From Chitinophagaceae bacterium (GTDB lineage: Bacteria; Bacteroidota; Bacteroidia; Chitinophagales; Chitinophagaceae): a stretch of DNA of 64,000 bases. The position numbers were made by a program, and so were the translations under genes. The stretch is taken from NCBI GenBank assembly GCA_947374225.1, contig CANCAY010000009.1:1-64000 (forward strand), given 5' to 3'. This document shows positions 1-6,963 of the stretch, piece by piece (position 1 is the stretch's first letter; every line of letters starts with the position of its first letter). A model generated the notes under the pieces. It saw only the letters and a program-made list of their open reading frames with translations, ran no database searches and was not told the DNA's origin.

Positions 1-239
1 ATAACTCATTTGTCTACCAAATTGAAGTGGATAGTCAAATTGATAAGCCTTTTGTTCAACAACTAAGAAACAAGTATCCTGACAAATGGAAGGATCGATA
101 CAGGGATGTTGTTAAAGACCTCTCTGTATATAATTTGACGATTACATTATTAGAAGATGAAATCTCCCCTATCCCAAGAGTTAAATCCTCAAATATTAAT
201 AAAAAGGATGAGGAGCGATATAAAAGATTATTAGGATGA
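1..239 (+). CDS. Hypothetical protein, 5' end cut by window edge
   Basis: The reading frame is open from base 3 to the TGA at 237-239 and runs off the left edge. A GTG at 27 could be read as a start, but the codons before it are also open, so I treat the gene as truncated. The visible 79 codons are rich in charged residues, with no signal peptide, membrane segment or motif I recognise. Its stop overlaps the ATG of the integrase by 4 bases (ATGA), which suggests translational coupling and a common transcript. It probably belongs to the same integrated element. Function unknown. Confidence 0.6.
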   Translation, partial: NSFVYQIEVDSQIDKPFVQQLRNKYPDKWKDRYRDVVKDLSVYNLTITLLEDEISPIPRVKSSNINKKDEERYKRLLG

Positions 240-1504
240 TAAAACTTACGTTACCAAAGAACCCACATAAAGGACTAAAAATATTTTGCAGGACCTGCAG
301 GGTAGACAATAGAAAGTGCAAGCATTATGACCGACAAGTATACCGAGTAAGAATTCACATACCAGGAACAAAGAATGCTACTAAATCGTTCTACTTAGAA
401 GCAGAAAATTATAAAGACGCTGTAATTGAATGTGCTCTAATTGAGAAAGAATTAATTCAAAATGGATTCGAAAAGGTTAATCAAACAGATTCAGATAGCC
501 TTACCGATTATAGTATTGGAGATGCTGTAGTTAAATACAGAGAATACATGGAGGGTAAGTCAAAATATGCACACCTTAAAAAGAATTTAACTCAAGATCA
601 TATTGATGAATGTGTAAGATTCTGTTGGAAATTGATTGAGAATGTTGCCTTATCAAAAAATATCAAAAGAACTAGGCCAACTGATATAAAAATTGAGGAT
701 GTTTCAAATTTTTATAAATGGGCTGAGCAAAACTATTCATCTACAACTTTCAATAAATGCTTCAAAGCTATTCGAACATTTTTTGAATTTCTTATAGAAG
801 TTGAAAACATAGAGATGAAAAATCCATTTAGAAAGTTTGTTCCTAAACCTATTATTAATACAATTATTGACACAATCACAGAGGAAGAATTTATTAGAAT
901 ATTAAATGCAGTTGATACAATTGACCCAATAGTGAAACTTGGAGGCAAGGGAAAAATAGAAAATAGATACAAACCATTTCTTAAAGATGGATTTAAATTA
1001 TTCCTTTTAACTGGGGGCAGACGTGAGGAGGTAGTAGATTTAAAATGGTCGGACATTTATAGTACGCCGCAAGGGGTTAAGCTATTCATTATAGATAATT
1101 TGAAAGTTAACAGAATAAAAAAAGATGCTAAGGAGCGAAAAAAGTACATAGGTATTAATGCAGACCTAGAGGATTTTCTGATTGAATTAGGAATGAATGA
1201 AAAAATAGGAAAAGATGAATATATATTATCACCCAATAGAGATAGGATTACAAAAACTATGATGAATGATTTAAGTAAAGGATTCACTCATTACAAAAAT
1301 GGTGCTGGTATCAAAAAGGACATTAGTTTAAGTACGCTTCGTAAAACCTATTTGACATGGCATCACCAGGTTTTAGGTAACGATACAGGACTTGTTAGCT
1401 CGCACTCTACCACCCAAGTATTAGAGAAATATTACCTTGACCCTAAGGTGTTAACAGCAGTAGAAATATCAGCATTAAAAGTTCGTGTTTTCGGTAAAAA
1501 GTGA
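236..1504 (+). CDS. Tyrosine recombinase / phage-type integrase
   Basis: Site-specific recombinase of 422 residues, expected to integrate and excise the element to its left. The C-terminal catalytic domain is recognisable: Arg262 in TGGRREEVVDLKW (box I), Arg369 in STLRKTYLT (box II), His390 in SSHSTTQV and the tyrosine nucleophile at Tyr399/Tyr400 in LEKYYLD. The usual HxxR histidine of box II is Ser here, and the residue after Arg369 is Lys. The middle region (about 90-205) resembles a SAM-like core-binding domain. The first 40 residues hold a Cys/His cluster (CRTC, then RKCKHY) that may bind metal or DNA. It starts inside the upstream ORF and ends about 105 bp before the 3' end of a tRNA gene, the usual arrangement for tRNA-targeting elements. 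Family call is firm; the target is inferred. Confidence 0.9.
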   Translation: MIKLTLPKNPHKGLKIFCRTCRVDNRKCKHYDRQVYRVRIHIPGTKNATKSFYLEAENYKDAVIECALIEKELIQNGFEKVNQTDSDSLTDYSIGDAVVKYREYMEGKSKYAHLKKNLTQDHIDECVRFCWKLIENVALSKNIKRTRPTDIKIEDVSNFYKWAEQNYSSTTFNKCFKAIRTFFEFLIEVENIEMKNPFRKFVPKPIINTIIDTITEEEFIRILNAVDTIDPIVKLGGKGKIENRYKPFLKDGFKLFLLTGGRREEVVDLKWSDIYSTPQGVKLFIIDNLKVNRIKKDAKERKKYIGINADLEDFLIELGMNEKIGKDEYILSPNRDRITKTMMNDLSKGFTHYKNGAGIKKDISLSTLRKTYLTWHHQVLGNDTGLVSSHSTTQVLEKYYLDPKVLTAVEISALKVRVFGKK

Positions 1505-1505
1505 A

Positions 1506-1541
1506 AAAACATGACACAAAACATGACACAAAACATGACAC
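1506..1541 (+). repeat. Three perfect tandem 12-bp direct repeats
   Basis: AAAACATGACAC occurs three times head to tail with no mismatch, starting two bases after the integrase stop codon. The array lies between the integrase gene and the tRNA 3' end, where arm-type integrase or excisionase binding sites occur in other tyrosine-recombinase elements. The protein-binding role is inference. Confidence 0.85.
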
Positions 1542-1550
1542 AGAGTTTAA

Positions 1551-1589
1551 CTAAAATAAAAAACCACCTACGATTTAACGTAAGTGGTT
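1551..1589 (-). terminator. Intrinsic terminator of tRNA-Met
   Basis: Arms at 1562-1571 and 1580-1589 pair over 10 bp with one C-A mismatch and an 8-nt loop. Read on the minus strand the hairpin follows the tRNA and is followed by TTTTTTATTTTAG, a good U-tract. It would stop tRNA transcription before the integrase gene. It lies on the element side of the presumed attachment site. Confidence 0.65.
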
Positions 1590-1595
1590 CATTTT

Positions 1596-1609
1596 CAACT
1601 TAAAAGTTG
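1596..1609. repeat. 14-bp palindrome touching the tRNA 3' end
   Basis: CAACTTAAAAGTTG is a perfect inverted repeat that ends one base before the discriminator base of the tRNA gene. It could form a short RNA hairpin helping tRNA 3' processing, or be part of an integrase core site. Neither role can be decided from sequence. Confidence 0.6.
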
Positions 1610-1683
1610 TAGCGAGACCGGGATTTGAACCCGGGACCTCAGGGTTATGAATCCTGTGCTCTAACCAACTGAGCTACCTCGCC
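1610..1683 (-). tRNA. tRNA-Met (anticodon CAU)
   Basis: The minus strand folds into a cloverleaf of 74 nt: acceptor GGCGAGG pairing with TCTCGCT (G-U at pair 1-72), D arm GCTC/GAGC, anticodon arm CAGGA-TTCATAA-CCCTG with CAT at the anticodon, and T arm with GGTTCAAATC. The discriminator is A and the CCA is not encoded. The anticodon stem lacks the GGG/CCC of initiator tRNA, so elongator Met is preferred. A tRNA-Ile2 with modified C34 has the same CAT anticodon and is less likely. The 31-39 pair is A-C. Confidence 0.93.
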
Positions 1684-1735
1684 ATAAAAGAGTTACCCCT
1701 TTTAAGGGTGGCAAAACTACAATTTTTTTTTGAAA

Positions 1736-2350
1736 TTAAGGATTCACTTGAACCTTAAATACAGGCTTTCCTTCAAAAAAGCCTTCAAATACATCCCCTT
1801 TTGCAGTTGGGCCTACTCCAACAGGTGTTCCTGTGTATATTAAGTCCCCTGGGTAGATAGTAAAGTACTCGGTGATACTTTGTAATATCTGTGGTAAGGA
1901 GAAGATCATTAACGAGGAATCTCCCTCCTGTGCCATATTGCTATTCTGTGTCATGGAGAAATGTATTGGCGCTTCTAGCATGTCAGCGGTTAAAGGAACC
2001 CAGTCCCCTAATACTGCAGAGTCGTCAAACGCTTTTGCTTTTTCCCATGGCAATCCTTTTGCCTTTAATTCATTTTGTACGTCTCTTGCTGTAAAGTCAA
2101 TTCCTACCGTAATGGCGTCTACATAATCTAATACGTTTTCTGACTTTATATTTTTGCCCATTACATTAACTCTCAATACCAACTCTGCTTCATAATGCAA
2201 GTCCTTAGTGAACGCAGGTATGGTTAAATTTTCTCCTTTATTTAAAAGTGCCGTAGATGGCTTCATGAATATTACTGGTGAAGTGGGTACTTCGTTTCCT
2301 AATTCTTTAGCATGTGCTACATAGTTTCTTCCAATGCAATAAATACTCAT
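1736..2350 (-). CDS. Fumarylacetoacetate hydrolase family protein
   Basis: A 204-residue protein of the FAH family, close in size and motifs to the FAHD1/YcgM group, which hydrolyses acylpyruvates or decarboxylates oxaloacetate in the cytoplasm. Visible family features are the N-terminal CIGRNYVAHAKE segment, KPSTAL, the metal ligands Glu54 and Glu56 in HYEAELVL, the Asp in GIDFTARDVQ and the C-terminal YTGTPVGVGP. The exact substrate cannot be told from sequence. It starts 17 bases after the pth stop on the same strand and has no clear promoter of its own, so it is probably cotranscribed with pth. The tRNA-Met gene lies 52 bases further on, also on the minus strand. Confidence 0.9.
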   Translation of the reverse strand: MSIYCIGRNYVAHAKELGNEVPTSPVIFMKPSTALLNKGENLTIPAFTKDLHYEAELVLRVNVMGKNIKSENVLDYVDAITVGIDFTARDVQNELKAKGLPWEKAKAFDDSAVLGDWVPLTADMLEAPIHFSMTQNSNMAQEGDSSLMIFSLPQILQSITEYFTIYPGDLIYTGTPVGVGPTAKGDVFEGFFEGKPVFKVQVNP

Positions 2351-2367
2351 GATATATGTTTTTAAAA

Positions 2368-2949
2368 TTATTCTGGTTTAATATCCAATGCGTTCGCCAT
2401 TGTCATGGTTCTTGACAATCCTATTGCAGCAAATGATTCTATCACTTCCACGCATTTTTCAATTTTCAAGTTAATGGTTTTCTTTTCGTCTGCTCCCCAT
2501 CTGCCTAATACAAAATCTATCTGTTGTCCTTTTTGAAAATTACTGCCTATTCCAAATCTTAATTTAGGATAAGCGTCGGTACCTAATGTTAATTGAATAT
2601 CCTTTAATCCATTATGCCCTGCATCCGATCCCGATGCACGTAATCTTAATTTAGTAATGGGTAATGCTAAATCGTCTACAATGGTCAATGTGTTTTCTAG
2701 TTCCACTTTCTCTTTGTCCATCCAATATTTAAACGCTTTGCCACTCAGGTTCATAAAGGTTGTTGGCTTAATACATATAAAGGTCTTGCCCTTCCACTTT
2801 ACTTCTGCCACTTCCGCTAATCTATCAAGTTTGAAAAATCCTCCATGCTTTATTACAAAAGCATCCAATACATCGAATCCTATATTATGTCTTGTATGTG
2901 CATATTCTGCACCTATATTTCCTAAGCCTATGAGTAAAAATTTTGACAT
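2368..2949 (-). CDS. pth: Peptidyl-tRNA hydrolase
   Basis: Cleaves peptidyl-tRNA released prematurely from ribosomes, recycling tRNA in the cytoplasm. The 193 residues are the normal length for bacterial Pth. Signature residues are present: Asn11 in IGLGNIG, catalytic His21 in HTRHNIGFDV, the TFMNLSGKA loop, the Asp in VDDLALP and GSDAGHNGLKDI. A TAACTTTG box 18 bases before the ATG supports an independent promoter, and two hairpins separate it from rplY upstream. It probably forms a short operon with the FAH-family gene that follows. Confidence 0.97.
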   Translation of the reverse strand: MSKFLLIGLGNIGAEYAHTRHNIGFDVLDAFVIKHGGFFKLDRLAEVAEVKWKGKTFICIKPTTFMNLSGKAFKYWMDKEKVELENTLTIVDDLALPITKLRLRASGSDAGHNGLKDIQLTLGTDAYPKLRFGIGSNFQKGQQIDFVLGRWGADEKKTINLKIEKCVEVIESFAAIGLSRTMTMANALDIKPE

Positions 2950-2967
2950 GCTTTATGGGTTCAGATT

Positions 2968-2975
2968 CAAAGTTA
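2968..2975 (-). promoter_or_regulatory. Putative -7 box of pth
   Basis: TAACTTTG on the minus strand matches the Bacteroidota -7 consensus TAnnTTTG, 18 nt before the pth ATG. No well-spaced -33 TTG is clear. Confidence 0.6.
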
Positions 2976-3060
2976 ATCAAAAAGAGTCCTAGTGTAAAAC
3001 AAAAATGAGGTATAAAAATAAAACAAAAATCCTGTCAAGGATTTTCAAAATCATCAGAGG

Positions 3061-3101
3061 TTTTTTAGGGAGCCTTAAATGCTTAAAGGCTCCCTAAAAA
3101 A
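3061..3101. terminator. Long hairpin between rplY and pth
   Basis: TTTTTTAGGGAGCCTT pairs with AAGGCTCCCTAAAAAA across a short loop, giving a 16-bp stem flanked by A and T runs. It can act as a terminator in either direction. It follows the first rplY hairpin and insulates pth from upstream transcription. Confidence 0.75.
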
Positions 3102-3102
3102 C

Positions 3103-3130
3103 AAATCCCCCCAATTGCTTGGAGGGATTT
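3103..3130 (-). terminator. rplY: Intrinsic terminator of rplY
   Basis: On the minus strand AAATCCCTCCAA pairs with TTGGGGGGATTT around a 4-nt loop (one mismatch), followed by GTTTTTT. It begins 20 bases after the rplY stop codon. Confidence 0.8.
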
Positions 3131-3150
3131 ACTATATAAATAATGTAAAA

Positions 3151-3738
3151 TTATTTTTTCGCTGGAGCTGCTGCTGCATTCTCCTCTTGCTTCAATTGAC
3201 GTGTCATAACAACAGACGCAACTGGGATACGAGCAGGGTTTAAGATCTCCATGTTTGGAGCTGTTACATCCTGTACACGTAAGTTTCCGTTCAATTCAAG
3301 ATTAGTAATATCTAACTCGATAAACTCTCTTAAATCTTTAGGTAAAGCTTTTACTTTTAAAGTCTTCATCTTAACAATTAGTTTACCACCGGCTTTAACA
3401 CCAACAGATGCACCAACCATTTTCAATGGCAATGTTGCAACCACTTTTTTGTTGTCAACTAACTCTAGTAAGTCAACGTGTAATAAGTCGTCAGAAACTT
3501 TATGAAATTGTAAGTCTTTCAAAATACATTTATAAGTTTTTCCGTCAACGGTAACTTCCGCTAACATGAATTCACTTGTGTATACTAAAGCTTTAAAAGC
3601 TTTTGCTGGAGCATAAAAATTTACTTCTGTAGCACCCCCGTAAATTACACCCAGCACGTTTTCTTGAGAGCGTAGTTGGCGGGCGGCTTTTTTGCCAGCT
3701 TCGGTCCTCAAGTGGCCTTCGATTGTAACTGTTTTCAT
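3151..3738 (-). CDS. rplY: 50S ribosomal protein L25 (long Ctc/TL5 form)
   Basis: Ribosomal protein that binds 5S rRNA. The 195 residues match the long TL5/Ctc type: an N-terminal L25 beta-barrel (about 1-92, starting KTVTIEGHLRTEAGKKAARQLR and containing VIYGG) followed by the C-terminal TL5 domain (about 95-180). The last 15 residues are an Ala/Glu/Lys-rich tail, common in Bacteroidota. It lies downstream of prs on the same strand, an arrangement frequent in this phylum, but a hairpin and a TACCTTTG box between them indicate its own transcription unit. Confidence 0.96.
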   Translation of the reverse strand: MKTVTIEGHLRTEAGKKAARQLRSQENVLGVIYGGATEVNFYAPAKAFKALVYTSEFMLAEVTVDGKTYKCILKDLQFHKVSDDLLHVDLLELVDNKKVVATLPLKMVGASVGVKAGGKLIVKMKTLKVKALPKDLREFIELDITNLELNGNLRVQDVTAPNMEILNPARIPVASVVMTRQLKQEENAAAAPAKK

Positions 3739-3774
3739 TTTGTATGAAATTGATTATTAAAAAATATTGGACGG

Positions 3775-3782
3775 CAAAGGTA
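3775..3782 (-). promoter_or_regulatory. Putative -7 box of rplY
   Basis: TACCTTTG on the minus strand, 36 nt before the rplY ATG and just past the prs hairpin. Confidence 0.6.
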
Positions 3783-3790
3783 ATGAATAT

Positions 3791-3818
3791 AAAAGGAGAA
3801 ACCAAAGTCTCTCCTTTT
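3791..3818 (-). terminator. prs: Intrinsic terminator of prs
   Basis: AAAAGGAGA (3791-3799) pairs with TCTCCTTTT (3810-3818). On the minus strand it comes 31 bases after the prs stop and is followed by a T-rich stretch. It sits immediately before the rplY promoter box. Confidence 0.65.
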
Positions 3819-3849
3819 TATTTAAAACCATTTGATAAGTCGTTGATTA

Positions 3850-4803
3850 TTAGCTTCTTGCCTTTAATTGCGAGTGTACAAATAGGCTTGTAATACTCTT
3901 GTTTTCGTATGCGTTTCGAATAGCGATAGCAAACAAGTCCGCCACCGTTACCACTTTGATTTTAGAAGATGCATTTTTTAAAGGGATGGTGTCACAAACA
4001 ACCAACTCTTCTAGAACGCTATTTTCAATATTCTCATATGCTTTTCCACTTAACACCGGGTGGGTAATTAAAGCTCTAACTGTTCTAGCGCCTTTTTCCT
4101 TTAATAAAGCGGCTGCTTTTACTAAAGTTCCACCTGTATCACAAATATCGTCTACAATAACAATGTCTTTCCCTGTAACGTCTCCAATTACTACCATACT
4201 AGCAATCTCGTTGGCACGTTTTCTGTGTTTATCACAAATTACCATCTCGGCATTAAAGTAGTTAGCTACTTCACGAACGCGATTTGTACTTCCCACATCT
4301 GGTGCAGCAAATGCTAGGTTCTCTAAGTTTAGAGACTCGATATATGGAATAAATACAGCTGAACTGTCTAAATGATCCACTGGCACATCAAAGAATCCTT
4401 GTATTTGAGCAGCATGCAAGTCCATTGTAATAACCCTATGAGCCCCTGCAGCTTCTAATAATGTAGCAATTAATTTTGCCCCTATCGCTACACGTGGCTT
4501 ATCCTTTCTGTCCTGTCTAGCAAAACCATAGTATGGTATTACTGCAATAATTTTATAAGCACTTGCTCTTTTAGCAGCGTCAATCATCATTAGCAACTCC
4601 ATCAAATTGTCGGTAGGTGCAAATGTGCTTTGAACTAAAAAAACATAGTCGCCACGGATACTTTCTAAAAAGATAGGTTGAAATTCTCCGTCACTAAATT
4701 TTTGGATATTGATTTTGCCAATAGGTGCGCCAAATCTTTGGGCAATTTTCTCTGCTAGAGCGGTTGAACCAGTTCCAGCAAAAATTTTAACAGAAGGATT
4801 CAT
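3850..4803 (-). CDS. prs: Ribose-phosphate pyrophosphokinase
   Basis: Makes PRPP from ribose 5-phosphate and ATP, feeding purine, pyrimidine, His, Trp and NAD synthesis. With the ATG at 4803 the protein is 317 residues and begins MNPSVKIFAGTGS, the usual start for the family. An ATG 30 bases upstream is in frame, but the TAACTTTG promoter box lies between the two, so the downstream ATG is chosen. Hallmarks are FSDGEFQP, the YYGFARQDRKDKPR catalytic flexible region, MDLHAAQIQGFFDVPVDHL, and the PRPP-binding loop VIVDDICDTGGTL. Normal class I length, no anomalies. Confidence 0.97.
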   Translation of the reverse strand: MNPSVKIFAGTGSTALAEKIAQRFGAPIGKINIQKFSDGEFQPIFLESIRGDYVFLVQSTFAPTDNLMELLMMIDAAKRASAYKIIAVIPYYGFARQDRKDKPRVAIGAKLIATLLEAAGAHRVITMDLHAAQIQGFFDVPVDHLDSSAVFIPYIESLNLENLAFAAPDVGSTNRVREVANYFNAEMVICDKHRKRANEIASMVVIGDVTGKDIVIVDDICDTGGTLVKAAALLKEKGARTVRALITHPVLSGKAYENIENSVLEELVVCDTIPLKNASSKIKVVTVADLFAIAIRNAYENKSITSLFVHSQLKARS

Positions 4804-4821
4804 GTAAGTAGGGTATTGCGC

Positions 4822-4829
4822 CAAAGTTA
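4822..4829 (-). promoter_or_regulatory. Putative -7 box of prs
   Basis: TAACTTTG on the minus strand, 18 nt before the ATG at 4803. It lies inside the longer possible reading frame and therefore argues against the start at 4833. Confidence 0.6.
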
Positions 4830-4968
4830 TCATTTACACAATCAAGAAAAAAATGATAATCCTTCTACTTTTCAACAACTCTTCAACTTATTCACAATTA
4901 AACCCATTTTGAAGGTATTTATACCCTGGTCTGGCATTCTGTATCCCTATATATTTAACAAAAATCAT

Positions 4969-5664
4969 ATGACCCCTAATAATAATATCAAATCCTGGGC
5001 AGCCGAGGACCAGCCCCTTTACAAAATGTCTTCAAAGGGGCCTAAATATTTAAGCGATGTTGAATTACTAGCTATTATTATACAGCATGGAACTGCGCAA
5101 CTTAACGCCGTTGAATTAGCTAGAACTTTATTAAAAAGCTGTCAAAATAGTTTACAAAAATTTTCAAAATTATCGGTTGCGGAAATTATAGGATTGAAAA
5201 TAAAAGGAATTGGAAAAGTTAAAGCCGTTCGCATTTTAGCTGCTATAGAATTAGGTTCTAGGAGAATGGAAAAAAATAATTTTAGAAAAAATATTGCACA
5301 TAGCGCAGACGTAGTTGCGCATTTAAAAAACTTATTGCAATTCGAAAACAAAGAAATTTTTATGATTCTACTATTAAATCAAGCCAATAAAATCATTCAC
5401 GAAGAAGTGTTAAGTGAAGGTGGCATTACAGGCACTATTGCCGATCCTAGACTCATATTTAAACTAGCTATAAGCCACAGTGCCACTGGCTTTATATTAT
5501 GCCATAATCATCCTAGTGGCCAATTAAAACCAAGTAGAATGGACGACCAGCTTACCGAAAAAGTAAAAAAAGGTGCTGTCTATTTTGACATCAAACTATT
5601 AGACCATCTTATAGTAAGTACCGAAGGCTATTACAGTTATGCGGAACAAAGTGCGAATTGGTAA
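4969..5664 (+). CDS. radC: RadC family JAB/MPN-domain protein
   Basis: A 231-residue UPF0758/RadC protein. The N-terminal half (about 5-95) carries the helix-hairpin-helix-like region with PKYLSDVELLAIIIQHG and LKIKGIGKVKAVRI. The C-terminal half is a JAB1/MPN metalloprotease-like domain with the zinc motif His179-Asn-His181-Pro-Ser-Gly and Asp192 in SRMDD. The historical link to DNA repair is disputed and the biochemical role is not settled. The frame is open upstream to 4816, but ATG 4969 gives the family's usual N-terminus. It ends next to the stop of the convergent DUF3467 gene, with no intergenic base between them. Confidence 0.92.
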   Translation: MTPNNNIKSWAAEDQPLYKMSSKGPKYLSDVELLAIIIQHGTAQLNAVELARTLLKSCQNSLQKFSKLSVAEIIGLKIKGIGKVKAVRILAAIELGSRRMEKNNFRKNIAHSADVVAHLKNLLQFENKEIFMILLLNQANKIIHEEVLSEGGITGTIADPRLIFKLAISHSATGFILCHNHPSGQLKPSRMDDQLTEKVKKGAVYFDIKLLDHLIVSTEGYYSYAEQSANW

Positions 5665-5973
5665 TTAAGCCTGTGCTGTGGGACCTCCAAAATTCATTGG
5701 AATTTCAATAGCTTCTATTTCTCCAATTAAACCATTAGCTGCTTCATATCTTTCAATGTTTTCAACCATTGCTTTCATGAAACGCTTGGCATGCATGGGT
5801 GTTAATATAACTCTAGATTTTACCTTGCTCTTTGGGGTGCCGGGCATTACGTTTACAAAATCAACTACAAATTCAGCATTACTATGGGTAATGATAGCCA
5901 AATTAGCATAAGTTCCCTCTGCAATTTCTTCGCTGATTTCGATATTTAATGGTTGGTTTGGTTGTTGTTCCAT
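5665..5973 (-). CDS. DUF3467 domain-containing protein
   Basis: Small cytoplasmic protein of 102 residues of unknown function, recognised as DUF3467 by the central stretch with YANLAIITHSNAEFVVDF, a short loop containing GTPKSKVKSRV, and LTPMHAKRFMKAM. A GTG at 5991 is in frame, but it overlaps the final base of a TATCTTTG promoter box, so it would lie upstream of the transcript start. ATG 5973 (MEQQPNQPLNIE) is therefore preferred. The gene is divergent from folD and convergent with radC. Confidence 0.85.
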   Translation of the reverse strand: MEQQPNQPLNIEISEEIAEGTYANLAIITHSNAEFVVDFVNVMPGTPKSKVKSRVILTPMHAKRFMKAMVENIERYEAANGLIGEIEAIEIPMNFGGPTAQA

Positions 5974-5990
5974 ATTCTTATTTGTGGCCA

Positions 5991-5998
5991 CAAAGATA
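5991..5998 (-). promoter_or_regulatory. Putative -7 box of the DUF3467 gene
   Basis: TATCTTTG on the minus strand, 17 nt before ATG 5973. It excludes GTG 5991 as start because the box overlaps that codon. Confidence 0.6.
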
Positions 5999-6023
5999 CA
6001 AGGGATGGAATGTTAAAAAGAAC

Positions 6024-6031
6024 TAAATTTG
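6024..6031 (+). promoter_or_regulatory. Putative -7 box of folD
   Basis: TAAATTTG ends only 4 nt before the folD ATG, so the expected transcript start is at or next to the start codon. No clear -33 TTG is seen about 20 nt upstream. Confidence 0.6.
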
Positions 6032-6035
6032 CAGC

Positions 6036-6908
6036 ATGTTAATATTAGACGGCAAAATAGCTTCTGCAGCAGTAAAAGCAGACCTTTTACTACAAACTCA
6101 GGCCTTAAAAGCAGCAGGTAAGAGAACTCCACATTTAGCAGCCATTTTAGTTGGCAGCAATGGCGCAAGTGAAACTTATGTGGCGAGCAAAGTAAAAAAT
6201 TGCGAAGAAACAGGCTTTGAATCTTCCTTATATCGATTTGATGTAAATGTAGACGAGTCTATATTATTACAACAAATTGAAGCACTTAATAAAGACCCTA
6301 AAGTAGACGGCATATTGGTTCAGTTGCCTTTACCTAAACATATTAGTGAATCTAAAGTTATTGAAGCAATACACCCTGCGAAAGACGTTGACGGTTTCCA
6401 TCCTGTAAATGTGGGTCGTTTGGTGCAAGGATTAAATACTTTTATTCCTGCTACCCCTTATGGAATTATTTTAATGTTAGAATATTTTAATATTGAAACC
6501 AAAGGAAAAAACGCTGTAGTGATTGGACGTAGCAATATTGTTGGAAGACCAATGAGCATTTTGTTAAGTAGCAATATTCCACAAGGTAATTGTACCGTAA
6601 CCATTTGTCATAGTCACACAAAAAATTTAAAAGAAATTTGTGCTGGGGCAGATATTATTGTTGCTGCCTTGGGTGTTCCTAATTTTTTAACAGGCGATAT
6701 GATCAAGCCTGGCGCCGTTATTATTGACGTTGGTATTACAAGAGTGGAAGATGCTACTGCAAAAAAAGGTTTTAGAATTAAGGGAGACGTAAATTACGAG
6801 GAGGCAATTTTAAAAGCTTCTGCAGTAACCCCAGTTCCTGGTGGAGTTGGCTTAATGACTATTGCAGGCTTATTGAAAAACACCATGAAAGCTTATATAG
6901 GGCTTTAA
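6036..6908 (+). CDS. folD: Bifunctional methylene-THF dehydrogenase / methenyl-THF cyclohydrolase
   Basis: Interconverts 5,10-methylene-THF and 10-formyl-THF with NADP, supplying one-carbon units for purines and fMet-tRNA. The 290 residues cover the whole enzyme: the VGSNGASETYVASKVKNCEE region with the catalytic Tyr and Lys, VDGILVQLPLPKHI, DVDGFHPVNVGRL, the NAD(P)-binding GRSNIVGRPM segment and the C-terminal PVPGGVGLMTIAGLLKNT. It is followed 28 bases later by queE on the same strand. The very short distance from its promoter box to the ATG suggests a leaderless mRNA. Confidence 0.97.
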   Translation: MLILDGKIASAAVKADLLLQTQALKAAGKRTPHLAAILVGSNGASETYVASKVKNCEETGFESSLYRFDVNVDESILLQQIEALNKDPKVDGILVQLPLPKHISESKVIEAIHPAKDVDGFHPVNVGRLVQGLNTFIPATPYGIILMLEYFNIETKGKNAVVIGRSNIVGRPMSILLSSNIPQGNCTVTICHSHTKNLKEICAGADIIVAALGVPNFLTGDMIKPGAVIIDVGITRVEDATAKKGFRIKGDVNYEEAILKASAVTPVPGGVGLMTIAGLLKNTMKAYIGL

Positions 6909-6963
6909 TTTATTTAAATTTTAATTTGGACTTATTTTGAGCGCAACGAATCAATATCCGGTA

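Noticed and set aside
1695..1709. Short hairpin ACCCCTTTTAAGGGT between the tRNA and the FAH-family gene
   Set aside because: The stem is only about 5-6 bp and the T-run is more than 10 bases away, so it does not meet terminator criteria.
4888..4896. Perfect DnaA-box sequence TTATTCACA between prs and radC
   Set aside because: A lone box without clustering, AT-rich unwinding element or dnaA/dnaN gene; expected by chance, so no origin is proposed.
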